A stretch of DNA of 64,000 nt, taken from NCBI GenBank assembly GCA_963585895.1, contig CAUZXS010002440.1, positions 32,501 to 96,500 on the forward strand, in the 5' to 3' direction. The notes beneath the pieces were generated by a model, which worked only from the letters and a program-made list of their open reading frames with translations, searched no databases and had not been told where the DNA came from. This DNA comes from Sepioteuthis lessoniana (lineage: Eukaryota > Mollusca > Cephalopoda > Myopsida > Loliginidae). Shown here piece after piece: positions 10,401 through 21,847 of this stretch. How positions within the stretch are numbered: position 1 is the stretch's first letter; every line of letters begins with the position of its first letter. The translations under genes were made by a program, and so were the position numbers.

Positions 10401-11685
10401 AAATCTTAAAAAATAAAATTATGAAATCCTGTTCAAATTTGAGCGATGATCATTGTAAAAGTTATGAATCCACTTTTTCCTGCACTCTGCTCAGATACAT
10501 TAACTCTTTCCTTGGACTCTGTTCAGATACCTTAAACAAAAATTCTTATCACTGTCATGTCACAATGGCTGTTACATGAAGAACCCAAACCGTTATCTAG
10601 TTATTACTGTAGTAATAATAGAAGAAGCAGAAGAATTGAATTTCACTGTCTGGCCAAATAAAATTATATGAATTAACAAAATTTTTGGTATAATCTGATT
10701 GGAAATTGATACCCCCCACTTCCTCCATTAAATTTCTTTTAGACAAACAGAATTTGCAGACTGGAATTTATGCTCTCACCATTCCTGCTCCTTATTTTCC
10801 ATTCTTAATTTTGTGTAGCATCACAATTTTTTTTACCATTCAAAAGATTTTATTTTTTCCTTAAATCTCTCCTTAATCTAAAAAAAATAAAAATAAAAAA
10901 AATTAATTTTTTTTCTTTATTTAAAAAAAAATATATTACTACAGAAAATTCTATTCTGCATTCTATCAATGTATAAAAGTCTCTTTTACTTCTTTAATAA
11001 CAATGAACGATTAGGCATAAGAAATTTCGTATATAAACACTTTTCATTTCAAGGAGGGTTTTAATGGTATTTTTGGTTGATGATTTAATACCAATCTTGA
11101 TACTTTTTAAACCAGTTTTTATGAAACACAGGATTTTGCAAGTACAGCATCCTCCAGACTATCTCTATGCCACATTTTCTTGTTTCCAAAGCTGAAAATT
11201 CATCTAAAGGAAAAGATTTTATATTCTTTAAACTGGACCTTTGTTGTTTATTTTTTTGTAGAATTTGTCAGAAATTTGTAATGCAGATATATTTTATCTT
11301 CAGTAATCTGTCATCTTTTTTCTCAGGATCTCTGCTCTAATTTAACAGTCCTGTCTTCTTCCATCCTAGAACCTGACCTCTCCTGTTTCCTTCTGGGCTC
11401 TGACCATCACCTCTTCATCTGTCTGTTTGTTCTCAAGGTCTTGGACTTCACATTGTCTCCTTGAGTAAATTTCACAGTTCAGCTACACACATTCCTCCGC
11501 TGTCACACTACTCAACATTGGCCTTAACATTTTTAGTTTTTGACATACATATTTGTTTACACAGTGTCACCCGTCAACAAACAACCTCTGCAAATTTCAA
11601 TAAATTATGTTAATGAAATTCTAGCAGCCAGCCACATTGCATCATAATAAACTTTCACAATTTTTTTTAATAACTCATACTTTAC
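10400..11685. other. intron sequence without recognised feature
   Basis: AT-rich, with poly-A/poly-T tracts at 10855-10935. Nothing coding or repeated elsewhere in the window was recognised. Confidence 0.4.
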
Positions 11686-11893
11686 CTTCAAAAGGAGGTG
11701 GAGGAGTGACTGTCTCTCGATAAGGTGGGGGTAGAGGTAATAAATCAAAGCCACAGGTCTGTGTTTGGGCTGGACGACAATAACGTGGTTCTGTGGTATA
11801 GTGGTATGGGCGAGCTCTGCGATAGGGAACAGTACCAATCACCACAGGGAGTTGTAAGGTCAGGTTATATGACCCAGGGATGTGTAAAGCAAC
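11686..11893 (-). CDS. ARRDC: alpha-arrestin exon, end of C domain and first PPxY
   Basis: A 208-nt exon: 69 codons plus 1 nt. Acceptor cttatag, donor GTAAAG. It starts VALHIPGSYNLTLQLPVVIG, the conserved last strands of the arrestin C domain (x-x-PG-x-x-x-L-x-L-x-LPVVIGT-x-P). It then enters an unstructured tail rich in tyrosine, proline and arginine. A PPPY motif at residues 55-58 of the exon (11720-11731) is a predicted WW-domain ligand. The final G joins AG of the next exon to make glutamate, after TPPPPFE. Confidence 0.92.
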
Positions 11894-12114
11894 CTATAAG
11901 AGAAATAAAATGGTCAATAATGAAACATTTTAAAAAAATTTCCAAATTAAGAAGTTTGTTAAATGAATTATATCGCTATTATCAAAATTTTTTTAAACAT
12001 TTTTTTTTTACATCTGATTAGTCCAATTTTTGAAAAAAACACAATAAATCTAAATTTTCATGATTAGCTCTATCATTCAAGCACTTTTTAAATTAAATTA
12101 AAATTCTGCCCAAT

Positions 12115-12606
12115 ATGAGTGAGCAAGAAAAGAAACGACAAAGAATCTATGTTATGCTTTACGCTGAAACCAAGCCAAAGTTACTTTGTTTATTATATAC
12201 AAAGCAAAGAAAAAATTTTACTGAAAAAGAGTTTTTTAAGAAAATGGGGAAGTTAAAGATTGAACAAAAAATGAAAAGGCTTTTTAACTGCTCTCACTAC
12301 GACGATTAAGAAGGACCCCCAGAACCTCAATAAGAAAGCATATCAATAAATTGAAAGTCCATGGGAAAACTGAGGACAGCAAGGAAACAAGATTTAAGCC
12401 AACACCTTAACCACCTTGATTACGCTATATCGGGTGTTTTAGAAAACAAAACAAATGCAACTTCCCATCCAAATATTGGTTAGCATAAGATTGCTATTGA
12501 GGAGAAATGGAATAAGATGTCTGAAGAATTCATTTTGAAGGCATACAAATCATTTCAAAGGTGTGCTAATACAATAATTGAAAAAAATGGTGGCAATATT
12601 GAGTAA
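12115..12606 (+). pseudogene. internally deleted mariner-type transposase relic
   Basis: The N-terminal part starts MSEQEKKRQRIYVML and loses its frame by 12309. After a deletion of most of the gene, a plus-strand stretch reads NHLDYAISGVLENKTN and then, in another frame, KIAIEEKWNKMSEEFILKAY to the stop after EKNGGNIE (about 12487-12606). That is the conserved C terminus of Tc1/mariner transposases (L-N-P-L-D-Y-x-I-W, then E-x-W-x-x-M-S-E-E). The catalytic middle is absent. Terminal inverted repeats were not identified. Confidence 0.65.
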
Positions 12607-12904
12607 ATTTACTGCTTTGTGTCTATTTTCTTATTTTGCTGTTTATTTTTTTTAATTAAAATTAAACTTGTTTTATAATAGAGTCGTTTATTATACTACA
12701 AGAACATTCCTGATTTTGCTTCCACACCCTGTAAACCCTACCATTACAAATTTGAAATACTTTTTTTCAAAATTTACTGTAGAAATTGTTTAAATAGCCA
12801 AAAACTGACAATCATATTTTCAAAAATTTGTTTTTACTTTATTTATCCTAATGGAAAAAAATTACAACACCTAAAATATGTCTCTATTTGATAAGGTTGT
12901 TTGG

Positions 12905-13245
12905 TTGGTTTTTACAACATGTCAACCCTTACTGGGTTATTTAAAGCCAAAGTCAATGATTTTTATGTTTTGCAAGTAATTATATAGTTTGAAGGGAGTA
13001 ATAACAGTTATTTGTAAAAAATTATAACTTCAAATAATTGTTCTTAACAAATGAAATTGACTCACAGTAATATGGTTTCAAGTATTCTTATCTAATACTA
13101 ATAATTTTCAGACAGATCTATTTGACCCATAAATAGGACACCCTAACATAATAATGAAGAGGTACTCAACATTCCTTTGAGCTCCAGAACTTGAGCTTTA
13201 CCACCAGATAAAAATAATCAGCAGAGTTATAGAATTTCAAGTATT
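12905..13245 (-). repeat. D element, antisense copy
   Basis: Hairpin tail (tacaacatgtcaacccttac) at about 12915, one or two internal units (atatggtttcaagtattctt), and a shortened core (ctccagaacttgagctttac). Confidence 0.6.
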
Positions 13246-13465
13246 TACCCAACCTCTCTACCACAAGGTTAATTCTTAAACAGAATACAGTTGGTTTGAA
13301 TTCAGAGTTTTCCTTCTCCTAGAGTAGTTGCCTTACCAAGGCTAAAGAACCCAGTCTTCCCTATTATTTACCCATAATTGTGGGAAGAAGAAATAGATTC
13401 ATGTCTTTTCCAAGGGAATTAGTACAAAACAAAATGCAAACAGTCTCATCCAGGATTCAATTCTT
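13245..13465 (-). repeat. SINE-A copy
   Basis: Antisense SINE-A starting tatttacccaacctctc and ending at the degraded head (catccaggattcaattc). A TA microsatellite follows at 13484-13514. Confidence 0.7.
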
Positions 13466-13475
13466 TTTTTCTTTA

Positions 13476-13518
<43 letters not shown>

Positions 13519-13533
13519 AATTTGATGGAGACT

Positions 13534-13670
13534 CAAACTCGGTTAAGTTATCATAATAAATTTATTTCGGCGGAGGATATTACTATACTTTCCGTCTCGT
13601 CAGATGACTATTTACATGCTTCTCTCTCATCGCAGAGTAGCAAATGTGGAGTTACAGTTCGTATTCAGAA
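13534..13670 (-). repeat. repeat relic with hammerhead-like boxes
   Basis: On the minus strand, CTGACGA (13597-13603) is followed 28 nt later by GAAA (13565-13568), with partially complementary bases between (gacgg and ccgcc). The surrounding sequence (ccgaaataaatttattatga) has the style of a mobile-element terminus. No matching copy lies elsewhere in the window. Confidence 0.25.
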
Positions 13671-13829
13671 GATAAAATAAAGGAATTAAAAAATAAAAAA
13701 GTAAAAATAAAGATTAGAAAAAAATAAAAAAAATTTAAAAAAAATAAACAATAAAAACAAAAATAAAGGTGGAAATCAAATTACAAATTATTTCATTCAT
13801 AGGCGTAGGCAGAGGGGGTTAAAATGTCA

Positions 13830-15315
13830 TGTGTTAGAACGATTAATATATCATTAATTATTAATAGCCAACTCGACATCAAACTAGAACAGTTTACAGA
13901 GGAAGAACATAACAGAGTACTGACAAGAATTACAAATAAAAAAGCTGCAGGCTTCAGCAAAATACCACCAGAAGTATGAAAGACTAGAAAATTTGATGAC
14001 TTACTTCTTTGATTTTGCAACGCAGTATATAAACAAAATACAATAGAGATAGACAAAAGGCTACATCCTCGGAATCGCCAAGAACTACAAAAGCATAACT
14101 CTTATTTTTATAGCTGCTAAGATTTATAATACCATGCTTCTTTCTCAATTATATCAAAACTGAAATAGAGAAAATTCTAAGAAAAAATCAGAACGGTTTT
14201 TGGAGAAATAATTCCACAACTTCACAGATTCTGACTATCTGTCAAATCATTGAAGGAGTACGTACAAAAAATCTTGAGGTAACAATATTGTTTGTAGATT
14301 TCTCTAAGGCACAAAGGAAGACAGAGCAAATACTACTAACATATGATCTACTTAAAGAAACAATGATGCTTTATAAAAACACGAAAGCAAAGGTTCACTC
14401 ACCTGATGAAGAAAGACTTCTTCGACATTGTTGCTGAAGTTTTGTTAGGAGATATATTAGCACCATATTTGTTTATAATGTGCCGAGGCTACATACTTTG
14501 AATGTTGATAGATCTAATAAAAGAAAATGGCTTTATACTAACAAAAGCAAGAAGCAGATGATATCCTGCAGAAACTATCATGGATGCAGCCCATACAGAT
14601 GATCTAGCACTTCTTGCAGGTACAGTTGCCCAAGCTAAACACTAACTGCATAACTTAGAGCAAATAGCAGGAAGTATTGGCTTTCATATGAATATAAATA
14701 AAACAGAGTGCATGTGTTTTAAACAACGAGCCACCACCACTACAAGTAGTAGGCCTCTAAAATTAGTCGACAAGTTCACATATCTTGGCAGCAATATCTC
14801 ATCTACTGAAAGTGTTGTTAACATATGCCTAGTAACTGCATGGACTGCTATCAATCGGTTATCAATCATATGGAAGTCTGATCTATCTGATAAAATAAAA
14901 TGGGATTTCTTTCAAGCTGTGGCTGTGTCAATACCATTAAATGGTGGCACCACATGGATACTAACAAAATGCCTAAAGGAAAAGCTAAATGAGAACTACC
15001 CAAGAATGCTACGAACTATTTTGAAAATATACTGGATGCAATACTCCACAAAACAGCAGCTGTATAGCCACTTACCTCCCATCTCACAAACCATCCAAGT
15101 AAGACAAATAATGTGGGACATAACTGGAAAAGCAAGGATGAACTCATAAATGATGTTCTTCTATGGACCCCTATATATGGACGTATCAGTGTTGGCTGAT
15201 CAGCAAGAACTTATTTACATCAGCTGTGTGCAGACACAAGATGTAGTTTACAAGACCGGCCAGGAGTGATGGATGATAGAGATGTATGGAGAGAGAGTGA
15301 GGGAAACCTGTGCTT
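13830..15315 (+). pseudogene. RTE-like LINE reverse transcriptase, longest copy
   Basis: Frames broken by stops and shifts follow the reverse transcriptase from the pre-fingers region (FTEEEHNRVL, KKAAGFSKIPPEV, 13880-13980) through FVDFSKA (14291-14311) and GDILAPYLF (14448-14474). The catalytic box here is HTDD at 14592-14603 instead of YADD; TYLGSNISSTE follows at about 14780, then the C-terminal region to about 15310. An open stretch of 153 codons at 14688-15149 is a remnant. The missing Y and A of the active site and the many stops mean it is dead. Confidence 0.85.
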
Positions 15316-15319
15316 TCAC

Positions 15320-15840
15320 AGCAACTTGGTGATGATATATATATATATATATAGTTTATATTTAACACACACATACAGTGGATATGATGGGCAAAATTCT
15401 TTGCATTTGTGTGGAATTTTACAATTGACAGTCAACAAGTGTTTGTCAGTCATTTTTGAACTTCAGCAATTGAATAATCTCAAATAAAAATTAAATCTGA
15501 AGTAGCATTTTTTTTTGTTAATTCATCATTGCCCTTATAGTTGTATCTATTACAATATCTTTTGATATGTAGTATGGCAATTCATTATTTCCAAACACAG
15601 GTTTCCTTACATACAACAAGTGTGTGAGAAAGTGCAGGGGTCATTAAAAAAAAACCACCAGCAGAGCAGTTGTGGTGTAAACAAAATGTCCTTCAAAAGT
15701 TAAAAAGCATACTGTCAAGAAGAGACTCAACACAAACCAAGTGACACTAGTCTTTTTGATTTACTTTCATTCTAAGTGGACAAGTGAGATTTGAGTCACT
15801 TGGAAGAAGTAAACTCGATAGGTAGATTTCACTCAGGATT
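15320..15840. other. no recognised gene
   Basis: A TA tract lies at 15335-15353. The rest is unique-looking intron sequence. Confidence 0.4.
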
Positions 15841-15845
15841 GGAGT

Positions 15846-16105
15846 TAGTAAGGTTGGTGACCATAATCGAGGGCAACCCAAGGTTCCCTTTTCAATAGCT
15901 ACTACACCAAGGTTTACGGGAGGGCACAACTCCATTCCTTGGATTGCTCCACTTTACCTTTGATCCATACCTTATAATGCTGAGTGTTAAGCAAGGTGGC
16001 ATCAAGTATCATTTTTTGAGTTATTGGTATGACTCAACCTGAGATTGAACACCAGTCTCCCAGACCATTGGCGAACACTCTACCCACCAGCCCAATGGAA
16101 TAAGT
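15846..16105 (-). repeat. SINE-B copy
   Basis: Antisense SINE-B: ggttggtgaccataatcgag, gaggttcccttttcaatagc-like block, gctgagtgttaagcaaggtg, and the tRNA-like head (gattgaacaccagtctccca, cattggcgaacactctaccc) at the right end. Confidence 0.85.
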
Positions 16106-16323
16106 AGTTAACAGCAATTTCCTCTCATCCATATAAAACCTGAGCCATAACCCGAACAGGCCTCAGAAAATATTCATCCCAAAAAAGAACACACTTGGCT
16201 AACTGTTTCTCAAGTATCTTTCACTAAAAAAATTCAATAAAATGGTCATTCTTATCTTGGTTGAACCAAGACTTTTTCAGCAGCTGCCCATGTAAAGAAG
16301 GGGTGGGAAGTACTTTTCCTTAC

Positions 16324-16439
16324 CTTTACAAAATAGTCAACTTTCATAACACAGCAATTCATTATTGAAGGAGAGACAGCTGGAATTTTCAAAAGTTGAG
16401 ATTCCCACATACCTCCATTGCCAGGAGCAACGGGTAAAC
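16324..16439 (-). CDS. ARRDC: alpha-arrestin exon, C domain with KIP-x-VSPSI block
   Basis: A 116-nt exon: 2 nt plus 38 codons, from LPVAPGNGGMWESQLLKIP to MKVDYFVK. Acceptor attttag, donor GTAAGG. The W-x-x-x-L-L-K-I-P-x-V-S-P-S-I segment is strongly conserved in alpha-arrestins and forms a late strand pair of the C domain; V-D-Y-F-V-K then runs directly into VALHIPGS of the next exon. Confidence 0.93.
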
Positions 16440-16554
16440 CTAAAATAGGACAAAGAAAGAGGAAAATCAAGACAAATTCAATGAAAAAATTATAAAGCAT
16501 TCTTTGTTCCTTTCAAGAAAATTTGTATGTAAAATATATGCTTATGGCTACCTT

Positions 16555-16915
16555 TGTCCCATAATTGCGGGTACATTTAGTAGATGAAATCTATATGAAT
16601 ATGTAACAACTATTATGGGACAGATGGACTATGGTTTCCTATTTCTGCACCATAATAGCTGGTACATTTAGTGGATGAAATTTATATGAATATGTAACAA
16701 CTATTATGGGACAGATGGACTATGGTTTCCTATTTCTGCACCATAATAGCTGGTACATTTACAGTACAAAATATATATGCAATTGTAACATCTATTATGA
16801 GACATTGTAGTTAATGGCTGTCTTTGTCCCATAAAAGTTGGTTCATTAAGTGTATGAAATTTATATACAAATGTAACAACTATTATGGGACAGAAGTATA
16901 GTTCATGGTTACCTC
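16555..16915. repeat. 91-bp tandem repeat, four units, each a hairpin
   Basis: Unit starts (cataat/cataaa box) lie at 16560, 16651, 16742 and 16830, so the period is 91, 91 and 88. Each unit has tgtcccataat-like sequence near one end and attatgggaca near the other, which are exact complements in the better units. Each unit, or the junction of two, could form a stem of about 11 bp. Lies inside an arrestin intron. Confidence 0.85.
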
Positions 16916-17302
16916 TGTAATATTGTTTCTTTTTTAATGTTCTGCAAATACAAATGAATATTTCTAATTATTTCCATTAACAAAATTGGTCAAAGGTTTC
17001 ATATTCCCTTGTGTCTGTCTATCTACACAATATCTCAAGAAGTACGCAATGAATTTTAGTGACATTTTATTGGAGGATAGCCCATGGTCCAAGGAACAAA
17101 AGATTCAATTTTGGGATGGATCCAGAACTTTCTTTCCCCACCCCACCCCCACTGATTTCTGAAATTTTGTGTCTATTCAGTTGACAGAAAGTGAACATAA
17201 ATACTTTGAGATTTAAAAAACTAAATTTTTTTGTAAAATTCCTGTTCACAAAGTTTGTACATCAATAGGATGACTAGTTTTATAATCAACCTAAATCAAG
17301 AG

Positions 17303-17530
17303 TGTCTTGAAGGCTCCCTTTTCAATAGCTACTACACTGAGGTACAGTGGAGGGCGCTACTCTATTCCTTGGATTGCTCCACTTTACTCTTGATATGTAT
17401 CTTATAATGCTGAGTGTTAAACAAAACGGCATCAAGTACCATTTTTCGAATCTTTGGTTTGACCCAACCTGGGACTGAATCCCAGTTTCCAGGAGCATTG
17501 GCAAACAACTCTACTCATTAGGCCAATTCT
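17303..17530 (-). repeat. SINE-B copy
   Basis: Antisense SINE-B from aaggctcccttttcaatagc to the head phrase gagcattggcaaacaactct and ggccaat; the 3' tail is truncated. Confidence 0.8.
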
Positions 17531-17574
17531 GAGATGTGGAATTGTTATTACGTCTATGTCTCAATCGTCTTCAT

Positions 17575-17852
17575 TTTGGCAATGATACTCACTTAGCCTA
17601 ATGGTTGTCATTATAGAAAATGAAATTGGTGGACCAAGTTCAAACCCTGACAAGGTTATTTGCATTTCACTTTGTACTAATGCCACAAGGAAAGGCATGA
17701 ATTGACCTCTTTTCCTCTCAGCTATGAGTAAAAAGTAGGCCAGACTGAGTTCTTTAGCCTTGGTTGGGCAACCAGTCTGAAAGAAGAAAAACTCTGAATT
17801 CAAACCAGTCATACAATTGACCTTGTGTCACAGAGGGGTTGGGTAAATACAT
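17575..17852 (+). repeat. SINE-A copy, old
   Basis: Head with A box (tagcctaatgg) and B box (gttcaaaccc), body (ttgcatttcactttgtacta, gactgagttctttagccttg) and tail (cagaggggttgggtaaatac). Several differences from the younger copies. Confidence 0.8.
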
Positions 17853-18059
17853 ACAGCTGCTCTACTCTCTAACCTTTTTCAGGTATCTTTTGTATATGGG
17901 TCGGCATTTTTTTTTTTTTTGGTTTGGGAGACATGAAATAACCATAAAAAATACAATTAAAAAAAATCAGTCCCAAATTTAGCATTAGTGGGTGTTGTGG
18001 TAACCTGATAGAACCTCTTTTTTCTTAAGCAACTTTGCACAGAAATTACTGGCAACTAG

Positions 18060-19145
18060 TAATGGAGATCAAATGAAAGAAAATGGTTTCACACTAAAAA
18101 AGAGTAAGAAGATGATATCCTGCAGAAACAATAACTGATGCAGACTATGCAGATGATCTAGTGCTTCTTGCAAATCCACTAGTTCAAACTAAATCTCTGC
18201 TGCATTCCTTGGAGCAGACAGCCAGAGATATTGGTCAATGTGAACTCAAATAAAAGAGTTTATGTGCTTTAATCAAGATGATGCCATCTCTTCACTAAAT
18301 AGAAAGCCTCTAAAATTAGTAGACCAATTCATGTACCTAGGTAGCAATATCTTATCTACTAAAAACAATATCAACATATGTATACTAAGAATAAACTGCT
18401 ATAGACAGGTTAATGACTATATGTATTTACCCAACCTGTCCGCATGGGCATGATGTGATTTTAACAGGTTTCAATACAGAGTTTTCCTTCTCCGAGATTA
18501 GTTTGCCATGCCAAGGTTAAAGAGCTCAGTCTGCCCTACTATTTACCCATATCTGGAGGGAGAATAGTATGCATATCTTTCTCAAAGTCATTAGAGCTCT
18601 GCAAAATGCTAACAGCCTCATCCAGGATTTGAACTCTGATTGCTGTATCCATTTCCAACAATGATAACCATTACACTATGGGCACTTCCACATGAAAATT
18701 TGATTTCATTAATGAAATCTAATGGGAATTCTTCCAAGCTGAAACCATATCAGTACTATTGTATGGCTGCACCACTTGGACTCTAATGAAACATCTGGAG
18801 AAAAAGCTAGATGGGAGCTACGCAGGAATGCTGCATCCTGTTTTAAACAAATCCAAGAAGCAGAATCCTACTAAATAGTAGCTGTAAGGCCACTTACCTC
18901 CCATCTTGTAAACCATCAAAGTAAGACAAGCAAAACATGCTGGGCATTGTCAGGAAAGTAAGGACAAACTCATAAGAAACATTCTTGTATGGACTCCTAC
19001 ACATGGACACACCAGTGTTGGCCGACCAGCAAAATCTCTGTGCAGTCACTGGATGCCACGTAGAGGACTTGCCAAAAGTGAAAGCAGATAGAAACAAACA
19101 GTGAGAAAGAGTCAAAGAAATCCATGCAGTCAGCACACCTAGATG
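18060..19145 (+). pseudogene. RTE-like LINE fragment split by a SINE-A
   Basis: The left part (18060-18420) includes an intact YADD box at 18146-18157 and KLVDQFMYLGSNI. The right part (18695-19145) continues with FFQAETISVLLYGCTTWTL-like sequence, the C-terminal HAGHC region and a short GATGATG tail. A minus-strand SINE-A separates the halves, so the SINE is younger than the LINE. Stops and frame shifts are numerous. Confidence 0.8.
18420..18692 (-). repeat. SINE-A nested in LINE
   Basis: Antisense SINE-A from tatttacccaacctgtccgc to the head ccattacactatgggcac. The LINE reading resumes on the right with sequence adjacent to that on the left. Confidence 0.8.
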
Positions 19146-19249
19146 ATGAATAACAGAGATTAGTACTTATTTTAGTAATTTACCTATGAGGTTACCAAAT
19201 TGAAAAGAGATTCCACCAGGTTACCATAACAACCACTAAGTTTTTTTTT

Positions 19250-19345
19250 TATTAGAAAGAGTTTTCGGACTTTTGCCTTCATCTTTATTGTTTTTTTCAC
19301 AACGTTTCGGCTGCTGTATTCTCTGGCCTTCCTCAGGTGTCTCCT
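19250..19345 (-). repeat. Penelope-type terminal relic with hammerhead-like core
   Basis: Minus strand: CTGAGGA (19330-19336) and GAAA (19305-19308), separated by 21 nt, followed by cgttgtgaaaaaaacaataa and agatgaaggcaaaagtccga. It is the same arrangement and spacing as at 3128-3159, with different stem bases. Only GGC/GCC can pair in stem II. Confidence 0.45.
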
Positions 19346-19509
19346 GTTTATCTGGGCATAGAAATGATTCAACCTGGGAAATCATTTTTAAAGTTTGACT
19401 GTTGATAAAACAAGGTGTTCAAGAACTATGAAGAGCTTTCGTAAATAATGATGTAATTGTTTTTCATGCTTATTCGAGAAGCATTACAAGAAGTTTTATG
19501 AGATGATTT

Positions 19510-19795
19510 TTATCTGTAAGAGTTTTCGGACTATTGTCTTCACCTTTATTGTTATTTTTTTATCTAACCTTTTCAATTATTGGTTCCCATATTGTATTCA
19601 TTTTTGTCTACTCAGCAGGTCATTGCAGCCCACCATATGTGCTGATTCCTTAAGGCATCTAATCTGCTTGGAGGATACAGCGGCCGAAACATTGTGAAAA
19701 AAACAATAAAGATGAAGACAAAAGTTTGAAAAACTCTTATTGATAAAAATCAACAAGCTTTGTCTCAGAAATTTAGACAACTAACCACAAAGTTT
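19510..19795 (+). repeat. Penelope-type terminal relics in both orientations
   Basis: At 19520-19560 the minus-strand version (agttttcggactattgtctt) appears. At 19675-19790 the plus-strand version (cagcggccgaaacattgtga, acaataaagatgaagacaaa, cagaaatttagacaac) follows. The two may be remains of one inverted copy. Confidence 0.45.
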
Positions 19796-20384
19796 GTTTA
19801 TCAAATGATTTTTAATTTTGTTTTTCATGGTCATTACACAAGAATTTTTTTTTTGCTTTGTTTTTGTTTTTTAACAATATCTGCTTAAACGTAGACATCC
19901 TCCAAATGAAAAATGCTGACCCACATATAAAAGACACTCAAAGAAATCTGGAGTGTAAAGCAATAAATTCATTGTGAGTAGTAAGAAAGATAAAGACAAT
20001 TATCCGAGACATGTAATTAATGCATTCTAGTTGGGGTTTTTGTTGGTTTTAACTATTCACAATACATTTCTCATAAATTATGACAAATTTTTGTAATAGT
20101 CTTGTCTGAGTGAGTGATTTTAACAACATTTCCACCCCTCCAGGGTTATTCTATGTCTAGAGGTTAGGGAATTGTATTCCTTGTACATTTATATTTACAT
20201 TTTTCATGTAGTTGTTTCATAAGTTTTTGGCACATTGTTATATCAAGTATTCCTATCTAATACAAATAATTTGCACACAGTTATATGATATCAAGTATTC
20301 CTATCTAATACAAATAATTTGCACACAGTTGTATGGTTTCAAGTATTCTCATCTAATACTAATAATTATATAGGTTGTAAAAAG

Positions 20385-20632
20385 TAAAGTTGGCAACTGT
20401 AATTAAGGATGACCTGAAAGCTTCTTTTTCAATCGCTACTTCACCAAGGTGAAGAGAAGGGCGCTACTCCTTTCCCAGGATTATTCTACTTTACCCTCTC
20501 CGTACCTGATAATGCCGAGTGCTAAGGAAAGAAATATCAAGTACCATTTTTTGAGTCTTTGGCATGACTTGACCTGGAATTGAACTCTAGTCTCCTGTGC
20601 CATTGGCAAACTCTCTACTCACTAGGCCAATG
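20385..20632 (-). repeat. SINE-B copy nested in D element
   Basis: Antisense SINE-B: aattaaggatgacctgaaag at the left, gctgagtgttaag-like gccgagtgctaagg, and head (gaattgaactctagtctcct, cattggcaaactctctactc). Confidence 0.8.
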
Positions 20633-20701
20633 AATTGTCATTTGTTTGCATTAAGTTACATGGTTTTAAGTAACTAATAATAATCCTTAATAAACAATTA
20701 T

Positions 20702-21515
20702 CATCATCAAGTCACACTGACAGCATAGATTTTCCTGACTCTCTCTCTCTCTCTCCATCCGTCCCTATCATCCATTGTTCCCAGCATGTCTTCCAAACGA
20801 CATCCAGTGTCCACACAGAGCTGATGTAAATTCTTGCTGGTCAGCCAACATTGGTGTATACATAGAGGATTCATAGAAGAAGGTCACTAATGGGTTCATC
20901 TTTGCTTCTCTGGCAGTGTTCTGCATGTCTTGTTCATCTTACTTGGATAGTTTGTTAGATGGGAGGTAAGTGGCCATATAGGTGCTGTTTTGTGGGGTGT
21001 TGCTTCCTGGATTTGTTCAAGATAGCATGTAGCATTCTTGGTAGTTCTCATCTAACTTTTTCTTCATGTGTTATGTTAGCATTCATGCGGTGAATCCAAA
21101 AAGTACGATTGATACAGTTACAGCTTAGAAGAAATCCCATTTTATTTCATTGGATAGATCAAACTTCTACATGATCAATAACCTACTGATAGCAGTTCAC
21201 ACCTTCACTAGGCCTATATTGACATCACTTTTAGTAGATGAGATATTGCTGCTGAGGTATTTGAACTTATCTACTAATTTTAGAGGCCTGCTACTTAAAG
21301 TAGACATGGTTCCTTATTTAAACCACACATACTCTGTTTTATTTGCATACACGTGAAAGCCAATTCCTCCTGTTGTTTGCTCTTGGCTATGCAGTTAGGG
21401 TTTGGCTTGGGTAACTGTAATTGCAAGAAGCACTAGATCATCTGGGTAGTCTGAATCTGTTGTCGTTTCTGCAGGATATCATCTGCTTCTTACTTTCGGC
21501 CTTGAATGTATTCTT
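20702..21515 (-). pseudogene. RTE-like LINE, 3' segment in sense (minus) orientation
   Basis: Minus-strand reading gives the degraded C-terminal region up to the RT catalytic area (sequence corresponding to SRRYPAET and the following ADD box near 21440-21490). The 3' tail (cttgatgatgat on the minus strand) is at the left edge. TSD aaacaattat at 20692-20701 and 21848-21857 brackets this segment plus the inverted one that follows. Confidence 0.8.
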
Positions 21516-21847
21516 TCAAGGCCAGATCAATAAAATCAGAAGCTTGGTAGAAGATAGACAATCATGAATAGCAAGGCAGACAGCAAATGAAGTGAGCAAA
21601 AGAAAGAGCACCTTGAGAGCTAATGTAAAAGCTGTCAGCCAAGAAGAAAGACTATGGCAGTGGAAAGAATATTTCAAGAATCTGCTCAGAAACCCTCCTG
21701 AAATCACAGTCAGACCTACCCAAAAAATTAGTTTTGACCAAATAGACATCTAAGTAAGACAGTTTACAGAGGAAGAATTTGATGTAGTACTGAAAAAAAT
21801 TTAAAGCAGAAAATCTGTAAGCATTGACCAAGTACCTTGCTAATACA
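21516..21847 (+). pseudogene. RTE-like LINE, inverted 5' segment
   Basis: Plus-strand frame reads SKRKSTLRANVKAVSQEERL, WQWKEYFKNLLRNPPEIT and QFTEEEFDVVLKKI, which lies upstream of the RT core in this LINE. It faces the minus-strand segment. About 170 codons between the two pieces (fingers to palm) are missing, consistent with deletion at the inversion break. Confidence 0.82.
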
